The notes: generated by a model from the sequence alone, not told the origin. A stretch of DNA of 33,635 bases from an uncultured Fibrobacter sp. (GCF_900316465.1 NZ_ONDD01000023.1:1-33635); one strand, 5' to 3'. Counted from the stretch's first letter, positions 7,361-14,866 are shown. Numbers and translations: made by a program.

Positions 7361-8887
7361 TTATTTTTTGCGCTTGCGGAGGAAGGCAAACAGGAACCCG
7401 AGGATAAGCATGACAACGAATACGAAGGGTGCTGTCTTTATGTTATCGTCGACGGCTCCGTTGGTGGAATCCTTGGCGACTTCAACCTGGGGCTTTTGCT
7501 CTTCGTTAATCTTGTTCCAGGCTGCCTTGAATTCGGCTGCCGTCATAATATTGGTTGTCGGGTAGTTCAACTTTTTGTCGATTTCGACCGTGAGGTCCTT
7601 GAATATCTCGTACAGCTTGTCTTCGGAATAGAGCGACGGGATTTCCATCTGTTCCCAAATGGCGCTGAATAGTGTGTTGAGTTGCTGTTCCAGTTCGCCC
7701 CATTCCGGAATGGCCACGTAGGCGCGACCGGTTTCAAGAGCGCGAACGAGTATGCTGTAGTCTTCGTCCTTAGCCCATTCCTGCAGAACCTTTCTAGAAG
7801 GCGGCAAAAGGCCAATCTGCTTGGTGTAAGCGTCCAGGTTTTCATCGTCGGTCAAGAAGAGCAAAAGGTCAAGAGCTTCTTTGCGTTTGTTGTTTGCCGG
7901 AATGGCGAGGTTTGAACCGCCGATAAAGCTGACGCTTCCGACCTTGCCTCTAGGAATGGGAACCACCATGACGCTGTCGGAACCGATTCGGGCGTTAGAA
8001 AGGCCTCCCATGTTTCCGTGGAAACGGGTCTGCATGATGATTTCGGAAGTGCTCACGATAAAGGCGAGTTCGCCATTGTTGAATTGCTGGGCAATCTGTG
8101 CCGTATTGGTCTGCAGGGCTTCGGGCGCTACGAGCGTATCCATAATAAAGTGGAGGTAGCTTGCAATGCCTAGGAGCGTTTCTTCAGAAAGGATGTTGGC
8201 GTGCCATTTGCCGTCGGCGTCTTTCTTGATGAACGAACCGCCGTTGCTCCAAATCCAGGGGGCAAAGTTGTGAGGAAGGTTCCAGTCGCTCCTGCCGGGG
8301 AATGCGTAACCGCGTACGTGGGCACCGTCTTCAAGAACTTCGTCTTTTTGGTTGACTTTGCGAATTGCTTTCTTGAATCCTTCGTAGGTTCTAATGGAAT
8401 CTTTAGTGATGCCGTGTTCAGCAAGGATTCTCTTGTTGGCAAGAACAGCTCGAATATCGATAAACCAAGGCACGGAATAGATTGTCGAGTCTTCGTCGAT
8501 ATGGGTCGTGTTCCAGCTGACGGGGACAAAACGTTCCGGTTGAATTGCCGAAAGTTCTTCGTTTAAAGGCTTAATTTCTTTGCGGGATGCAAAGTACGGA
8601 ATCCAAGTAGTGCCAAGCTGCAATACATCGGGGGCCGGCTGAGTTCCGGAAAGCGCTGCCGTAATGCGGTTCCAGGCTTCACCCCAGTCAAGCACTTCGA
8701 CCTTGGTCGGAATGCCTGTTTTCTGGGTGTAAAGTTCAAGACGTTTTTCGAGGATTTCTTGCGGAGATGCGCCATTGGGCATAATCCAAACTGTGAGCGG
8801 TTGCTTTTTAGGGGCGGCCATAACTGCAGTCGAGGCTATAGCAATCGCTAGAATTGAATGCATAATTCTATTCATCATCAAACCCAT
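7361..8887 (-). CDS. Family 1 extracellular solute-binding protein with a C-terminal membrane anchor
   Basis: The protein resembles sugar-binding components of ABC transporters. It has an N-terminal signal peptide ending ASTAVMAA. The binding-protein fold is recognisable from LTVWIMPNGASPQEI, PDVLQLGTTWIPYFA, YSVPWFIDIRAVLANKRIL and FAPWIWSNGGSFI. Unusually it ends in a membrane helix and a basic tail (APFVFVVMLILGFLFAFLRKRKK), so it is probably tethered to the inner membrane. No permease or ATPase gene is adjacent; the next gene in the operon is a diguanylate cyclase. A signalling role is therefore more likely than transport. The ATG at 8887 is chosen because AAGGAG lies 8 bases upstream; a TTG two codons earlier is less likely. 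Confidence 0.8.
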   Translation of the reverse strand: MGLMMNRIMHSILAIAIASTAVMAAPKKQPLTVWIMPNGASPQEILEKRLELYTQKTGIPTKVEVLDWGEAWNRITAALSGTQPAPDVLQLGTTWIPYFASRKEIKPLNEELSAIQPERFVPVSWNTTHIDEDSTIYSVPWFIDIRAVLANKRILAEHGITKDSIRTYEGFKKAIRKVNQKDEVLEDGAHVRGYAFPGRSDWNLPHNFAPWIWSNGGSFIKKDADGKWHANILSEETLLGIASYLHFIMDTLVAPEALQTNTAQIAQQFNNGELAFIVSTSEIIMQTRFHGNMGGLSNARIGSDSVMVVPIPRGKVGSVSFIGGSNLAIPANNKRKEALDLLLFLTDDENLDAYTKQIGLLPPSRKVLQEWAKDEDYSILVRALETGRAYVAIPEWGELEQQLNTLFSAIWEQMEIPSLYSEDKLYEIFKDLTVEIDKKLNYPTTNIMTAAEFKAAWNKINEEQKPQVEVAKDSTNGAVDDNIKTAPFVFVVMLILGFLFAFLRKRKK

Positions 8888-8931
8888 GAACAACTCTCCT
8901 TTCTTATCGTATCGTCATGAATATTTGAACA

Positions 8932-8939
8932 TTAAAATA
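8932..8939 (-). promoter_or_regulatory. Possible -7 box for the solute-binding protein operon
   Basis: On the minus strand TATTTTAA lies about 45 bases before the ATG at 8887. An FNR/CRP-like palindrome centred near 8963.5 would then sit roughly 40 bases upstream of the start of transcription. The box is weak. Confidence 0.3.
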
Positions 8940-8955
8940 ATAAAAAAAAGGGAAA

Positions 8956-8971
8956 AGTGAAAAAAATCACA
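8956..8971. promoter_or_regulatory. CRP/FNR-family-like operator (AGTGA-N6-TCACA)
   Basis: The palindrome AGTGA-AAAAAA-TCACA matches the E. coli CRP consensus TGTGA-N6-TCACA at 9 of 10 defined positions. It lies in the divergent region between the solute-binding protein operon and the DUF3332 gene. Two related sites occur further along the same region. Confidence 0.45.
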
Positions 8972-9062
8972 GGATTGGCGCTCGTAAAGATAGTCCAAAG
9001 TGGAATAAAAATGGGCAAAAACGCCAATATTTGTAAACTAATATAAACAAAAGTGGCTAAAC

Positions 9063-9076
9063 GTGATAAAAATCAA
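9063..9076. promoter_or_regulatory. FNR-like operator (GTGAT-AAAA-ATCAA)
   Basis: The 14-base site matches TTGAT-N4-ATCAA at 9 of 10 positions. Its centre is about 70 bases upstream of the predicted start of the DUF3332 transcript. Confidence 0.45.
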
Positions 9077-9091
9077 AAAATAAGTTTTTTT

Positions 9092-9105
9092 ATGATGAAT
9101 ATCAC
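9092..9105. promoter_or_regulatory. FNR-like operator (ATGAT-GAAT-ATCAC)
   Basis: The core TGAT-N4-ATCA is perfect. The centre is 29 bases from the previous site and about 40 bases before the predicted transcription start, the position used by class II FNR/CRP activators. Confidence 0.45.
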
Positions 9106-9124
9106 CAAAGAATCATTTTTTAGT

Positions 9125-9132
9125 TATATTTT
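9125..9132 (+). promoter_or_regulatory. -7/-10 box (TATATTTT) of the DUF3332 gene
   Basis: TATATTTT lies 45 bases before the ATG at 9178 and leaves a leader of about 40 bases. That leader carries a good Shine-Dalgarno (AAGGAGTT) ending 6 bases before the start codon. Unlike many neighbours, this gene has a conventional leader. Confidence 0.5.
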
Positions 9133-9177
9133 CCACGTCGTAAGAAAACGATAAACAACCCTTAAGGAGTTAATAAA

Positions 9178-9612
9178 ATGAAAAAAGGTATCATTACCCT
9201 TCTCTGCGCCGGCATGATCGTTCTTTCCGGCTGCTATGGCAAGTATGCATGCTTCAACAAGCTGCTCGCATGGAACGGCACCCTTGGTAACAAGTGGCTC
9301 AACTCCATCGTCCACTTCGCCATGAACGTGATCCCGGTCTACGGTATCGCTCTGTTCGTGGACTTCCTCGTCCTCAACACTGTCGAATTCTGGACTGGCT
9401 CCAACCCGCTCGCTGCTGGCGACTCCTACTATGAAAAGGACGCTCAGGGCAACACCATTGCTGCTGTCAAGAACGCTGACGGTTCTATGACTGCTGAAAT
9501 CACCACCGCTGCTGGCGAAAAGGCCGTCCTGACCCTCCAGCGCGATGAAAACGTTATCCGCGCCATCGACGCCGAAGGTAACGTTGTCGCTCAGCGTGAA
9601 CTCGACAAGTAA
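9178..9612 (+). CDS. DUF3332 family lipoprotein
   Basis: The 144-residue protein has a lipoprotein signal (LSGC, Cys19). The family pattern GKYACFNKLLAWNGTLGNKWLNSIVHF and IPVYGIALFVDFLVLNTVEFWTGSNP follows, which is DUF3332. It includes a hydrophobic segment at about 44-68. The C-terminal half is a small beta-rich domain. The function of the family is not known. Codons are strongly biased (AAC, AAG, CTC, GGT/GGC, GCT) compared with most neighbours, and the Shine-Dalgarno is strong, both pointing to high expression. Candidate FNR-like sites lie upstream and a terminator follows, so it is probably a single-gene transcript. Confidence 0.85.
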   Translation: MKKGIITLLCAGMIVLSGCYGKYACFNKLLAWNGTLGNKWLNSIVHFAMNVIPVYGIALFVDFLVLNTVEFWTGSNPLAAGDSYYEKDAQGNTIAAVKNADGSMTAEITTAAGEKAVLTLQRDENVIRAIDAEGNVVAQRELDK

Positions 9613-9637
9613 TTTCTTACTTGATTGATTTTCAAGG

Positions 9638-9667
9638 ACCTTGGTTTATGCCAAGGTTCTTTTTTTA
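9638..9667 (+). terminator. Terminator of the DUF3332 gene
   Basis: ACCTTGG (9638-9644) pairs with CCAAGGT (9651-9657) across a 6-base loop and is followed by TC and a T run. Confidence 0.85.
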
Positions 9668-9679
9668 TTGATTTTATTA

Positions 9680-9687
9680 TATATTTA
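9680..9687 (+). promoter_or_regulatory. -7 box (TATATTTA), 4 bases before the ATG at 9692
   Basis: TATATTTA fits TAnnTTTn and ends 4 bases before the start codon of the TPR lipoprotein. It is the likely promoter of the TPR-kinase-activator operon, with a leaderless or nearly leaderless mRNA. Confidence 0.5.
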
Positions 9688-9691
9688 GGCT

Positions 9692-10396
9692 ATGCTTAGG
9701 CGTGTGTGCTACATAGGGGTGTTGTTGTTCACCTTGTCTTTGATGTCTTGCGTCAATGACGACATCAAACGTGGAAACGACGCCTTGCGTATTGGCGACT
9801 ATGAACGCGCTATTACGAATTTCTCGAAAGCCTTGGATGTTGAACCAGCCAACCGCGATGCCCGTTACGGGCTGGCCCTTTCGTATTATGCCGATGCGGA
9901 GCAGGCTGACCGAATCAACGATTCCTCGTTTGTCCGTTGGAGTCGCGCCGCCCGCGAATTCAAGATTCTTTACGGTCTAGATAGTAGCGGAAGCATCGAT
10001 GCCAATTATTCGACTTGCTTGTTCTACTTGGCCCGCGCTACGTTGAATCAAGATGCGTCTGCAAATGTGTTGTCCTTATTGGATAAATCTATACAACTGG
10101 ATAGTTTGAACTATTTTAGCTATAACTTGAAGGGCTTGATTCTTGCCCGGAGCAGTGCTCCTGGTGATCTGAATAGCGCAAAGAACATATTCATCCATAT
10201 CGTGACTCGAGAACCCGGATTCATTTCGGCATACATTAACCTCGGAAACATCTATTGGGAAGAAGGCGATGTGGAATCGGCCTGGGACACTTGGTCTGCG
10301 GGCTTGCAGAAGGCACCTACAAACAGTTCTTTGATTTACTGGACTCAGGTTGCCGAAGATTCTTTGAAGTCGATGGTGCTTTCGGGTAGACTATGA
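9692..10396 (+). CDS. TPR-repeat lipoprotein
   Basis: This 234-residue protein has a lipoprotein signal peptide (SLMSC, Cys20). Tetratricopeptide repeats follow: IKRGNDALRIGDYERAITNFSKALDVEPANRDARYGLALSYY, then weaker repeats. The last is clear (FISAYINLGNIYWEEGDVESAWDTWSAGLQKAP). TPR lipoproteins usually act as envelope scaffolds. Its stop overlaps the start of the kinase gene by 4 bases (ATGA), so the two are translationally coupled. It may therefore be a partner of the kinase's periplasmic tail; this is inference. Confidence 0.8.
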   Translation: MLRRVCYIGVLLFTLSLMSCVNDDIKRGNDALRIGDYERAITNFSKALDVEPANRDARYGLALSYYADAEQADRINDSSFVRWSRAAREFKILYGLDSSGSIDANYSTCLFYLARATLNQDASANVLSLLDKSIQLDSLNYFSYNLKGLILARSSAPGDLNSAKNIFIHIVTREPGFISAYINLGNIYWEEGDVESAWDTWSAGLQKAPTNSSLIYWTQVAEDSLKSMVLSGRL

Positions 10397-11553
10397 GCGT
10401 AAAAAGTGAAAAGTCTATGGCAAGCATCTTGGACAGGGCTTGCGATTGCGCCTTGTTGCATCAGGGTGGTGAAGCCGATGTTTACGAACTTGCATGTGAC
10501 GAAGGCTTTTATGCCTTAAAGTGGTACCATTCCGGTTGCCGCTTTGAAGAATCCGTCGTTGACCGCCTGAAGCACTTGAACATTCCTGGGCTTTACCGAG
10601 TCCGCGAATCGGGCGTTCGTGATAATACGCCATACTTGGTTTACGATTTTATTGAGGGCGTGAGCTCGGCTGATGTTCCGGCGATGCCGGTAGCGGTGGC
10701 ATTGAAACTCTTGCGTGGAATAGTGCAGACACTTGATGCCTTGAATAAAGAAGATATCCATCACGGCGATATCAACCCTTCGAATGTCTTGCTTTGCAAG
10801 TCTGGCAATAGCTTGCAGACTCTTGTGATCGATTGCGGCATTGTGGGGCCCGGCGCCTTGGCTTATGCGGCTCCGGAACGCTTTCAAGGCAAGCCCGCCA
10901 GCACGCAGAGCGACCTCTACAGTTTGGGAATGCTTTTGTTCCGCTGGATTGCCGGCGTTGATTTGCTTGAATCGGACGATTACAACAATCTGGCAGCCCA
11001 AGCTCTGGCTATCGAAGGCTTGGATATTTCTTCGCGACTTTATGACCTGGACAGTTGCAAGCCGCAGGAACTTTCGGCGCTGGAGCCGTTGTGGAAGGCC
11101 TTGCTGCGGGAATCTCCGGAGAATCGCGCCGAAGATTTTGACGAACTGGATGAACTTCTGGAAATTGCCCTTGAATCAATTGGCGTGGGGGAGGTAACCG
11201 CCCAGACGGCTCTGCAAAAATATGCCGGTGAAGTCCTACCCGAAAAAATGGGGCGAAAATTCCCGACGGAGCAAAAAAGTGCTTTCCCGTACAGCCAAAA
11301 CGATAATGAAAACAAAAAAAATACCTTAAAAATTGCCGTTTTGGCCATTTTAGGACTTATATTAATTACAACGGTGTTTTTCGTGTTGGTTGGGACAAAA
11401 AGTCCCGACATCGACGAAACAGGAAATTTGTTGCTTCAGAAATCCAGAAGTTTGGAATCGGTTGAATCGGGGATAGAAAATCGTGGAAATTCTGCTCCTG
11501 ATACGCTTCCGCCTGCGGTACTGAAGGATTTGCCTACGCCCGTATCGGAATAG
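10393..11553 (+). CDS. Membrane-anchored Ser/Thr protein-kinase-like protein
   Basis: This 386-residue protein has a kinase fold. The glycine-rich loop is LHQGGEADVYEL, the ATP lysine is Lys43 (YALKWY), and the catalytic loop is HHGDINPSNVLL (Asp126, Asn131). The DFG equivalent is DCG (147-149), APE is at 160-162, and Asp174 is in SDLYSLGMLLF. HGD in place of HRD is common in bacterial kinases. The segment from DCG to APE is only about 13 residues, too short for a normal activation loop, so activation by loop phosphorylation is unlikely. A membrane helix (about 314-336) is followed by a 50-residue tail, presumably periplasmic. The gene overlaps the TPR lipoprotein gene and precedes a sigma-54 activator by 20 bases. 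Confidence 0.82.
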   Translation: MSVKSEKSMASILDRACDCALLHQGGEADVYELACDEGFYALKWYHSGCRFEESVVDRLKHLNIPGLYRVRESGVRDNTPYLVYDFIEGVSSADVPAMPVAVALKLLRGIVQTLDALNKEDIHHGDINPSNVLLCKSGNSLQTLVIDCGIVGPGALAYAAPERFQGKPASTQSDLYSLGMLLFRWIAGVDLLESDDYNNLAAQALAIEGLDISSRLYDLDSCKPQELSALEPLWKALLRESPENRAEDFDELDELLEIALESIGVGEVTAQTALQKYAGEVLPEKMGRKFPTEQKSAFPYSQNDNENKKNTLKIAVLAILGLILITTVFFVLVGTKSPDIDETGNLLLQKSRSLESVESGIENRGNSAPDTLPPAVLKDLPTPVSE

Positions 11554-11573
11554 TTTTTGAAAGAGGTTTTCGT

Positions 11574-13028
11574 ATGAAGTCAGAATCGATGCTCGCGACA
11601 GAAAGAATGCTCGATGTCGTAAGAATCTTACTGGATGAAGTCCAGCCGGAATCTCTTTTTGTGAAAATTCTCGAAGTGGCGAAGGATGTTTTGCATGCCG
11701 ATGCCGCGGTCCTTGATACCGGCGGCGAAAATGCGATTCACTTGAGCAATCCCGAAAAAGTATCGATTTCTATTTCTGCAGTAAAGCAGGCCAAGCTCGA
11801 AAAGAAGGCCGTGGTGTGGAACCAGCTCGATGACGATTCCGCCGACCTTTCGAAGTCTATTGTACAAAACCAGCTGACAAGCATTATGGTGTCGCCGTTC
11901 CGCACGCCTGAAAGCGAAGCCGGTTACTTGTACTTGCAGCGAGCCGCCCGCGAAGAGCCTTTTACCGAAGACGATAGCGCCCTGTTCGATTCCTTCGTGA
12001 TGGTGTGCGAAAAGTTCGCATTTGCCGCCTTCGACCGTTTGCGTGACAAGGAATCCTTGAATGTCTTGCGCAATGTCATCCGCAAAGACGGCATTGTGTA
12101 TTCGAGCAAGGCCATGTCCGACTTGATCGCTCTTGCAGACAAATTAGCAGGGCTCCCGATGCCGGTGATTATCCGTGGCGAAACGGGAACCGGTAAAGAA
12201 GTCATTGCCCGCTATATTCACAGGCATAGCCCTCGCGCAGACAAGCCTTTTATCGCAGTCAACTGTGGCGCCATTCCGGAACACTTGATGGAATCGCTTT
12301 TGTTTGGACATGCCAAGGGGTCGTTTACGGGTGCCATTGAAACCCGTAAGGGATTTTTTGAAGAAGCCGATGGCGGAACCATTTTCCTCGACGAAATTGG
12401 CGAACTTCCTATGAACATGCAGGTGAAGCTTTTGCGCGTGCTGCAAGAAAAGCATATTACCCGCGTGGGCGACAATCGCGAAATTCCGGTGAACGTGCGC
12501 ATCATTAGTGCAACGCATGTAGACCTGGAAGAAGCTGTCAAGGCAAAGCGCTTTAGGGAAGACTTGTACTTCCGTATTCAGGTGATGCCGGTAGAAATGC
12601 CGCCCCTGAGAGACCGCGGACAAGACGTTGTGCTCTTGGCCGAAGAATTCTTGACCCGCTATGGGGCGGAATATGGTCGTGGAAAGTTCCACTTGAGCCG
12701 CAACGCCGAAAAGGCGATGCTCAGTTACCACTGGCCGGGTAACGTGCGCGAACTCGAAAACAAGGTCCAGAAGGCTTTGGTTCAGGCGGTACATGGAGTA
12801 GTCCAGCCTGCCGATTTGGGCCTGGGCGATGTCCAGGCGCAGGCCAAGGAGTCTCCGCGCACGCTTAAGGAAGCCCGCGAAATCGTGGAACGCGAAGTAA
12901 TTGGCAGGGCGCTTTCCGACAGTAATGCGAATCTGACGCTCGCAGCGACGATTTTGGGCATCGACCGCAAGGTTCTGCGCGAAATTATGGAAAGATTGGG
13001 AATGAAAAAAGAAGACTATAAGAAATAG
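11574..13028 (+). CDS. Sigma-54-dependent transcriptional activator (GAF, AAA+, Fis-type HTH)
   Basis: This 484-residue protein has a GAF-like sensor (about 10-155) instead of a receiver domain. The central AAA+ domain (about 175-400) has Walker A GETGTGKE (202-209), the sigma-54 contact loop GSFTGA (249-254, Ser in the second position of GAFTGA), and Walker B GTIFLDEIGE (268-277). PLRDRGQDV and the WPGNVREL sensor-II region follow. The C-terminal Fis-type helix-turn-helix (about 445-475) contains NLTLAATILGIDRKVLREIMERLG. The start has an AAAGAGG Shine-Dalgarno. The activator ends 31 bases before a sigma-54 promoter, which is its most likely target. The upstream kinase may control it. Confidence 0.93.
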   Translation: MKSESMLATERMLDVVRILLDEVQPESLFVKILEVAKDVLHADAAVLDTGGENAIHLSNPEKVSISISAVKQAKLEKKAVVWNQLDDDSADLSKSIVQNQLTSIMVSPFRTPESEAGYLYLQRAAREEPFTEDDSALFDSFVMVCEKFAFAAFDRLRDKESLNVLRNVIRKDGIVYSSKAMSDLIALADKLAGLPMPVIIRGETGTGKEVIARYIHRHSPRADKPFIAVNCGAIPEHLMESLLFGHAKGSFTGAIETRKGFFEEADGGTIFLDEIGELPMNMQVKLLRVLQEKHITRVGDNREIPVNVRIISATHVDLEEAVKAKRFREDLYFRIQVMPVEMPPLRDRGQDVVLLAEEFLTRYGAEYGRGKFHLSRNAEKAMLSYHWPGNVRELENKVQKALVQAVHGVVQPADLGLGDVQAQAKESPRTLKEAREIVEREVIGRALSDSNANLTLAATILGIDRKVLREIMERLGMKKEDYKK

Positions 13029-13059
13029 TTTTATATATTTATTATAGCCTAAAAGACGG

Positions 13060-13076
13060 TTGGCACGGAATTTGCA
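13060..13076 (+). promoter_or_regulatory. Sigma-54 (-24/-12) promoter
   Basis: TTGGCACGGAATTTGCA matches the consensus TGGCAC-N5-TTGCW without a mismatch. The invariant GG (-24) and GC (-12) are separated by exactly 10 bases. Transcription should start about 12 bases after the GC, near 13086-13088. That falls at the ATG of the next gene (13088), so this mRNA would be leaderless. Confidence 0.9.
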
Positions 13077-13087
13077 AGAGATTGAGT

Positions 13088-13558
13088 ATGAAAAAGACTA
13101 CTCTCATAACGACAATTATGATGGCTGCAGCGCTTAGCTACGCTGCTCCGTCTTCTGCGCGTCCGGAGTCTTCTGTCCCGACCCCCGCCGAGAATATGGA
13201 AATTTCGCGAGAAATGCCCAATCTCGGTGCAAAGGAAAGCGCAGACTGGCAAAAATTGCGTGCAGAACGTCGTGCTGCCCGAGAGCAAATTCTTACGGAC
13301 TTGCGCAATAGTTCCTCCGCTGAAAAGAAGAATATCCGCCAGGAAGTCTCGAAAAAGCGGAACGAAAAGCCTCGCTTGGAGGGGGAAATCCCGAAAAATC
13401 AATCTCGCGAACGTCGTCCTTTTTATGAGCAGCCTGAGTCTCACCAAATGAACCCGATGCGAGATATGCCCAATGGTCCTGCTCCGGCTCCCATGTATCC
13501 CATGAATCCCATGTACCCCAAGGGTCCTGTGAAGCCGATGGATCATCCCCATCGCTAA
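13088..13558 (+). CDS. Secreted charged protein with a Met/Pro-rich tail, unknown function
   Basis: This 156-residue protein starts with a Sec signal peptide (MKKTTLITTIMMAAALSYAAPSSA). A highly charged, helical middle follows (about 50-110, WQKLRAERRAAREQILTDLR). The C-terminus is rich in Met, Pro and His (NPMRDMPNGPAPAPMYPMNPMYP, ending DHPHR). The ATG at 13088 is chosen over an in-frame TTG at 13082 because it directly begins the signal peptide. No family is recognised. The Met-rich tail could bind copper or silver ions, and the helical part loosely recalls Spy-like periplasmic proteins; both are guesses. It is the first gene of the sigma-54 transcript, and its stop codon abuts the next start. 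Confidence 0.72.
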   Translation: MKKTTLITTIMMAAALSYAAPSSARPESSVPTPAENMEISREMPNLGAKESADWQKLRAERRAAREQILTDLRNSSSAEKKNIRQEVSKKRNEKPRLEGEIPKNQSRERRPFYEQPESHQMNPMRDMPNGPAPAPMYPMNPMYPKGPVKPMDHPHR

Positions 13559-14866
13559 ATGCGTTTCATTGTAATAGTGCTATTGATGTTTTCGTCTTTG
13601 CTTTATGCCGAGACGCAAGAATCTGTGTACTATCGTGCCATGAAGGCTGAAGAAGCTGGCGATGTGTCTGCCGCCCTTGCTGCTTTTGAAGAAGCGGTTC
13701 AGATTCCTGGTCCCTATACTGAGGAACTTCGCGAAATCATTGACGAATATTATAAGGCCCTTGATGCGACTACGGAAACGAAGAATCCGTGGTCGCTTCG
13801 TTTTTTAGGCGATATCGGTTTTTACGGCTTGCATTATAACGAATATGGCGGTGTTGAAAAAGTCAGCGAAACCGGTGGCGATATCTTCTTTTCGCTGACA
13901 CCGTTTGTAGACTATTCTACAGGCGACTGGATTCATTCTTTTGGCTTGGGCTTTTCGGGTGACTGGTTTGTGGCAAACGACGATATGCCCGTGCTTGATA
14001 CGAACGACTGGAATCTCTCGGTCGGACTTGAATATTCCTTGGTCGGTAAATCCCTGATGCTTGATGTGGGGGCCGACATCAAGATTGTCGAAGGAGCCTA
14101 TGTTTCACCCAATTTTTATGCATGGGTGGAAAGCGACTTTTACCGATTTGAAAAACAGCGTATCGGTGCAGCGGTCTGGGGTTATTATGATCCCGATGGT
14201 CCGCTTTCGTTTGCTTTGTACGGCTCCTGGCATAGAATGGTTCCCTACGGCCTGAATTGGTCTGTTTATGCGGGGGCCCGTTTCGAGGCGGATTCCGCGG
14301 TGGATTTTGTGAGCTATATGGAGGCGTATAAGAACGCTATTGAAGAACTGGAACAAGAGGATGAATTAGGGACGGAGTACCCGTGGGAAAATTCCATGTA
14401 CGGGAATTGGCAAAACCCGATGCAGGTTTGTCTGGAAACCTATGGACCGGAATGCTATAACTGGAATATCGGAAAACTGGATTCCATGTATTGGGCGCAG
14501 CAGAATGCGTCTAAGGATACGATGTCTTCTGTCAATGTGGCTATTCCCAAGTATTTTGCCAAATGGTTCGGCCCAACCCTCCGTTCGCGGGTTTCCTATA
14601 AATTCAAACGCAATATAACGCTCGAGGCTAGGCTCAATCTGTTCTATGGATTTGTTTTGGATGGCCCGGATAACGATTACGAAAAGATGCGTAAATTCAG
14701 TGGTGTCTGGGGTACCATGCTCTATTGGAAACCGAATGCGTTGACGCTATATTTGGGCATTGAACAATTCTACAAGCATTACAGCTTGCCCAAATATTAT
14801 AGAGGAGTCTATCCGGAAAACAGCATCCTTTCTGAAGTGAAAGCCGGCTTCAAGTGGGAAATTTAA
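13559..14866 (+). CDS. Outer-membrane beta-barrel protein with N-terminal TPR-like helices
   Basis: This 435-residue protein has a Sec signal peptide (MRFIVIVLLMFSSLLYA). An N-terminal helical repeat-like stretch follows (about 20-70, YYRAMKAEEAGDVSAALAAFEEAVQIPG). The rest (about 80-435) is built from alternating amphipathic beta strands rich in aromatic residues. It ends with KWEI, an aromatic and hydrophobic terminus consistent with a barrel strand. One internal region (about 255-325) is acidic and contains two Cys. It begins immediately after the TAA of the preceding gene, so the two should be co-translated from the sigma-54 promoter. No transport family is recognised. Confidence 0.7.
   Translation: MRFIVIVLLMFSSLLYAETQESVYYRAMKAEEAGDVSAALAAFEEAVQIPGPYTEELREIIDEYYKALDATTETKNPWSLRFLGDIGFYGLHYNEYGGVEKVSETGGDIFFSLTPFVDYSTGDWIHSFGLGFSGDWFVANDDMPVLDTNDWNLSVGLEYSLVGKSLMLDVGADIKIVEGAYVSPNFYAWVESDFYRFEKQRIGAAVWGYYDPDGPLSFALYGSWHRMVPYGLNWSVYAGARFEADSAVDFVSYMEAYKNAIEELEQEDELGTEYPWENSMYGNWQNPMQVCLETYGPECYNWNIGKLDSMYWAQQNASKDTMSSVNVAIPKYFAKWFGPTLRSRVSYKFKRNITLEARLNLFYGFVLDGPDNDYEKMRKFSGVWGTMLYWKPNALTLYLGIEQFYKHYSLPKYYRGVYPENSILSEVKAGFKWEI

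Noticed and set aside
12144..12794. 216-codon frame antisense to the sigma-54 activator
   Set aside because: The plus strand encodes an intact AAA+ domain here; the antisense product has no recognisable features.
13016..13047. CTATAA-N20-TTATAG inverted repeat upstream of the sigma-54 promoter, considered as an activator binding site
   Set aside because: The arms are only 6 AT-rich bases in an AT-rich stretch and the site is only about 55 bases from the transcript start, closer than usual for activator sites.
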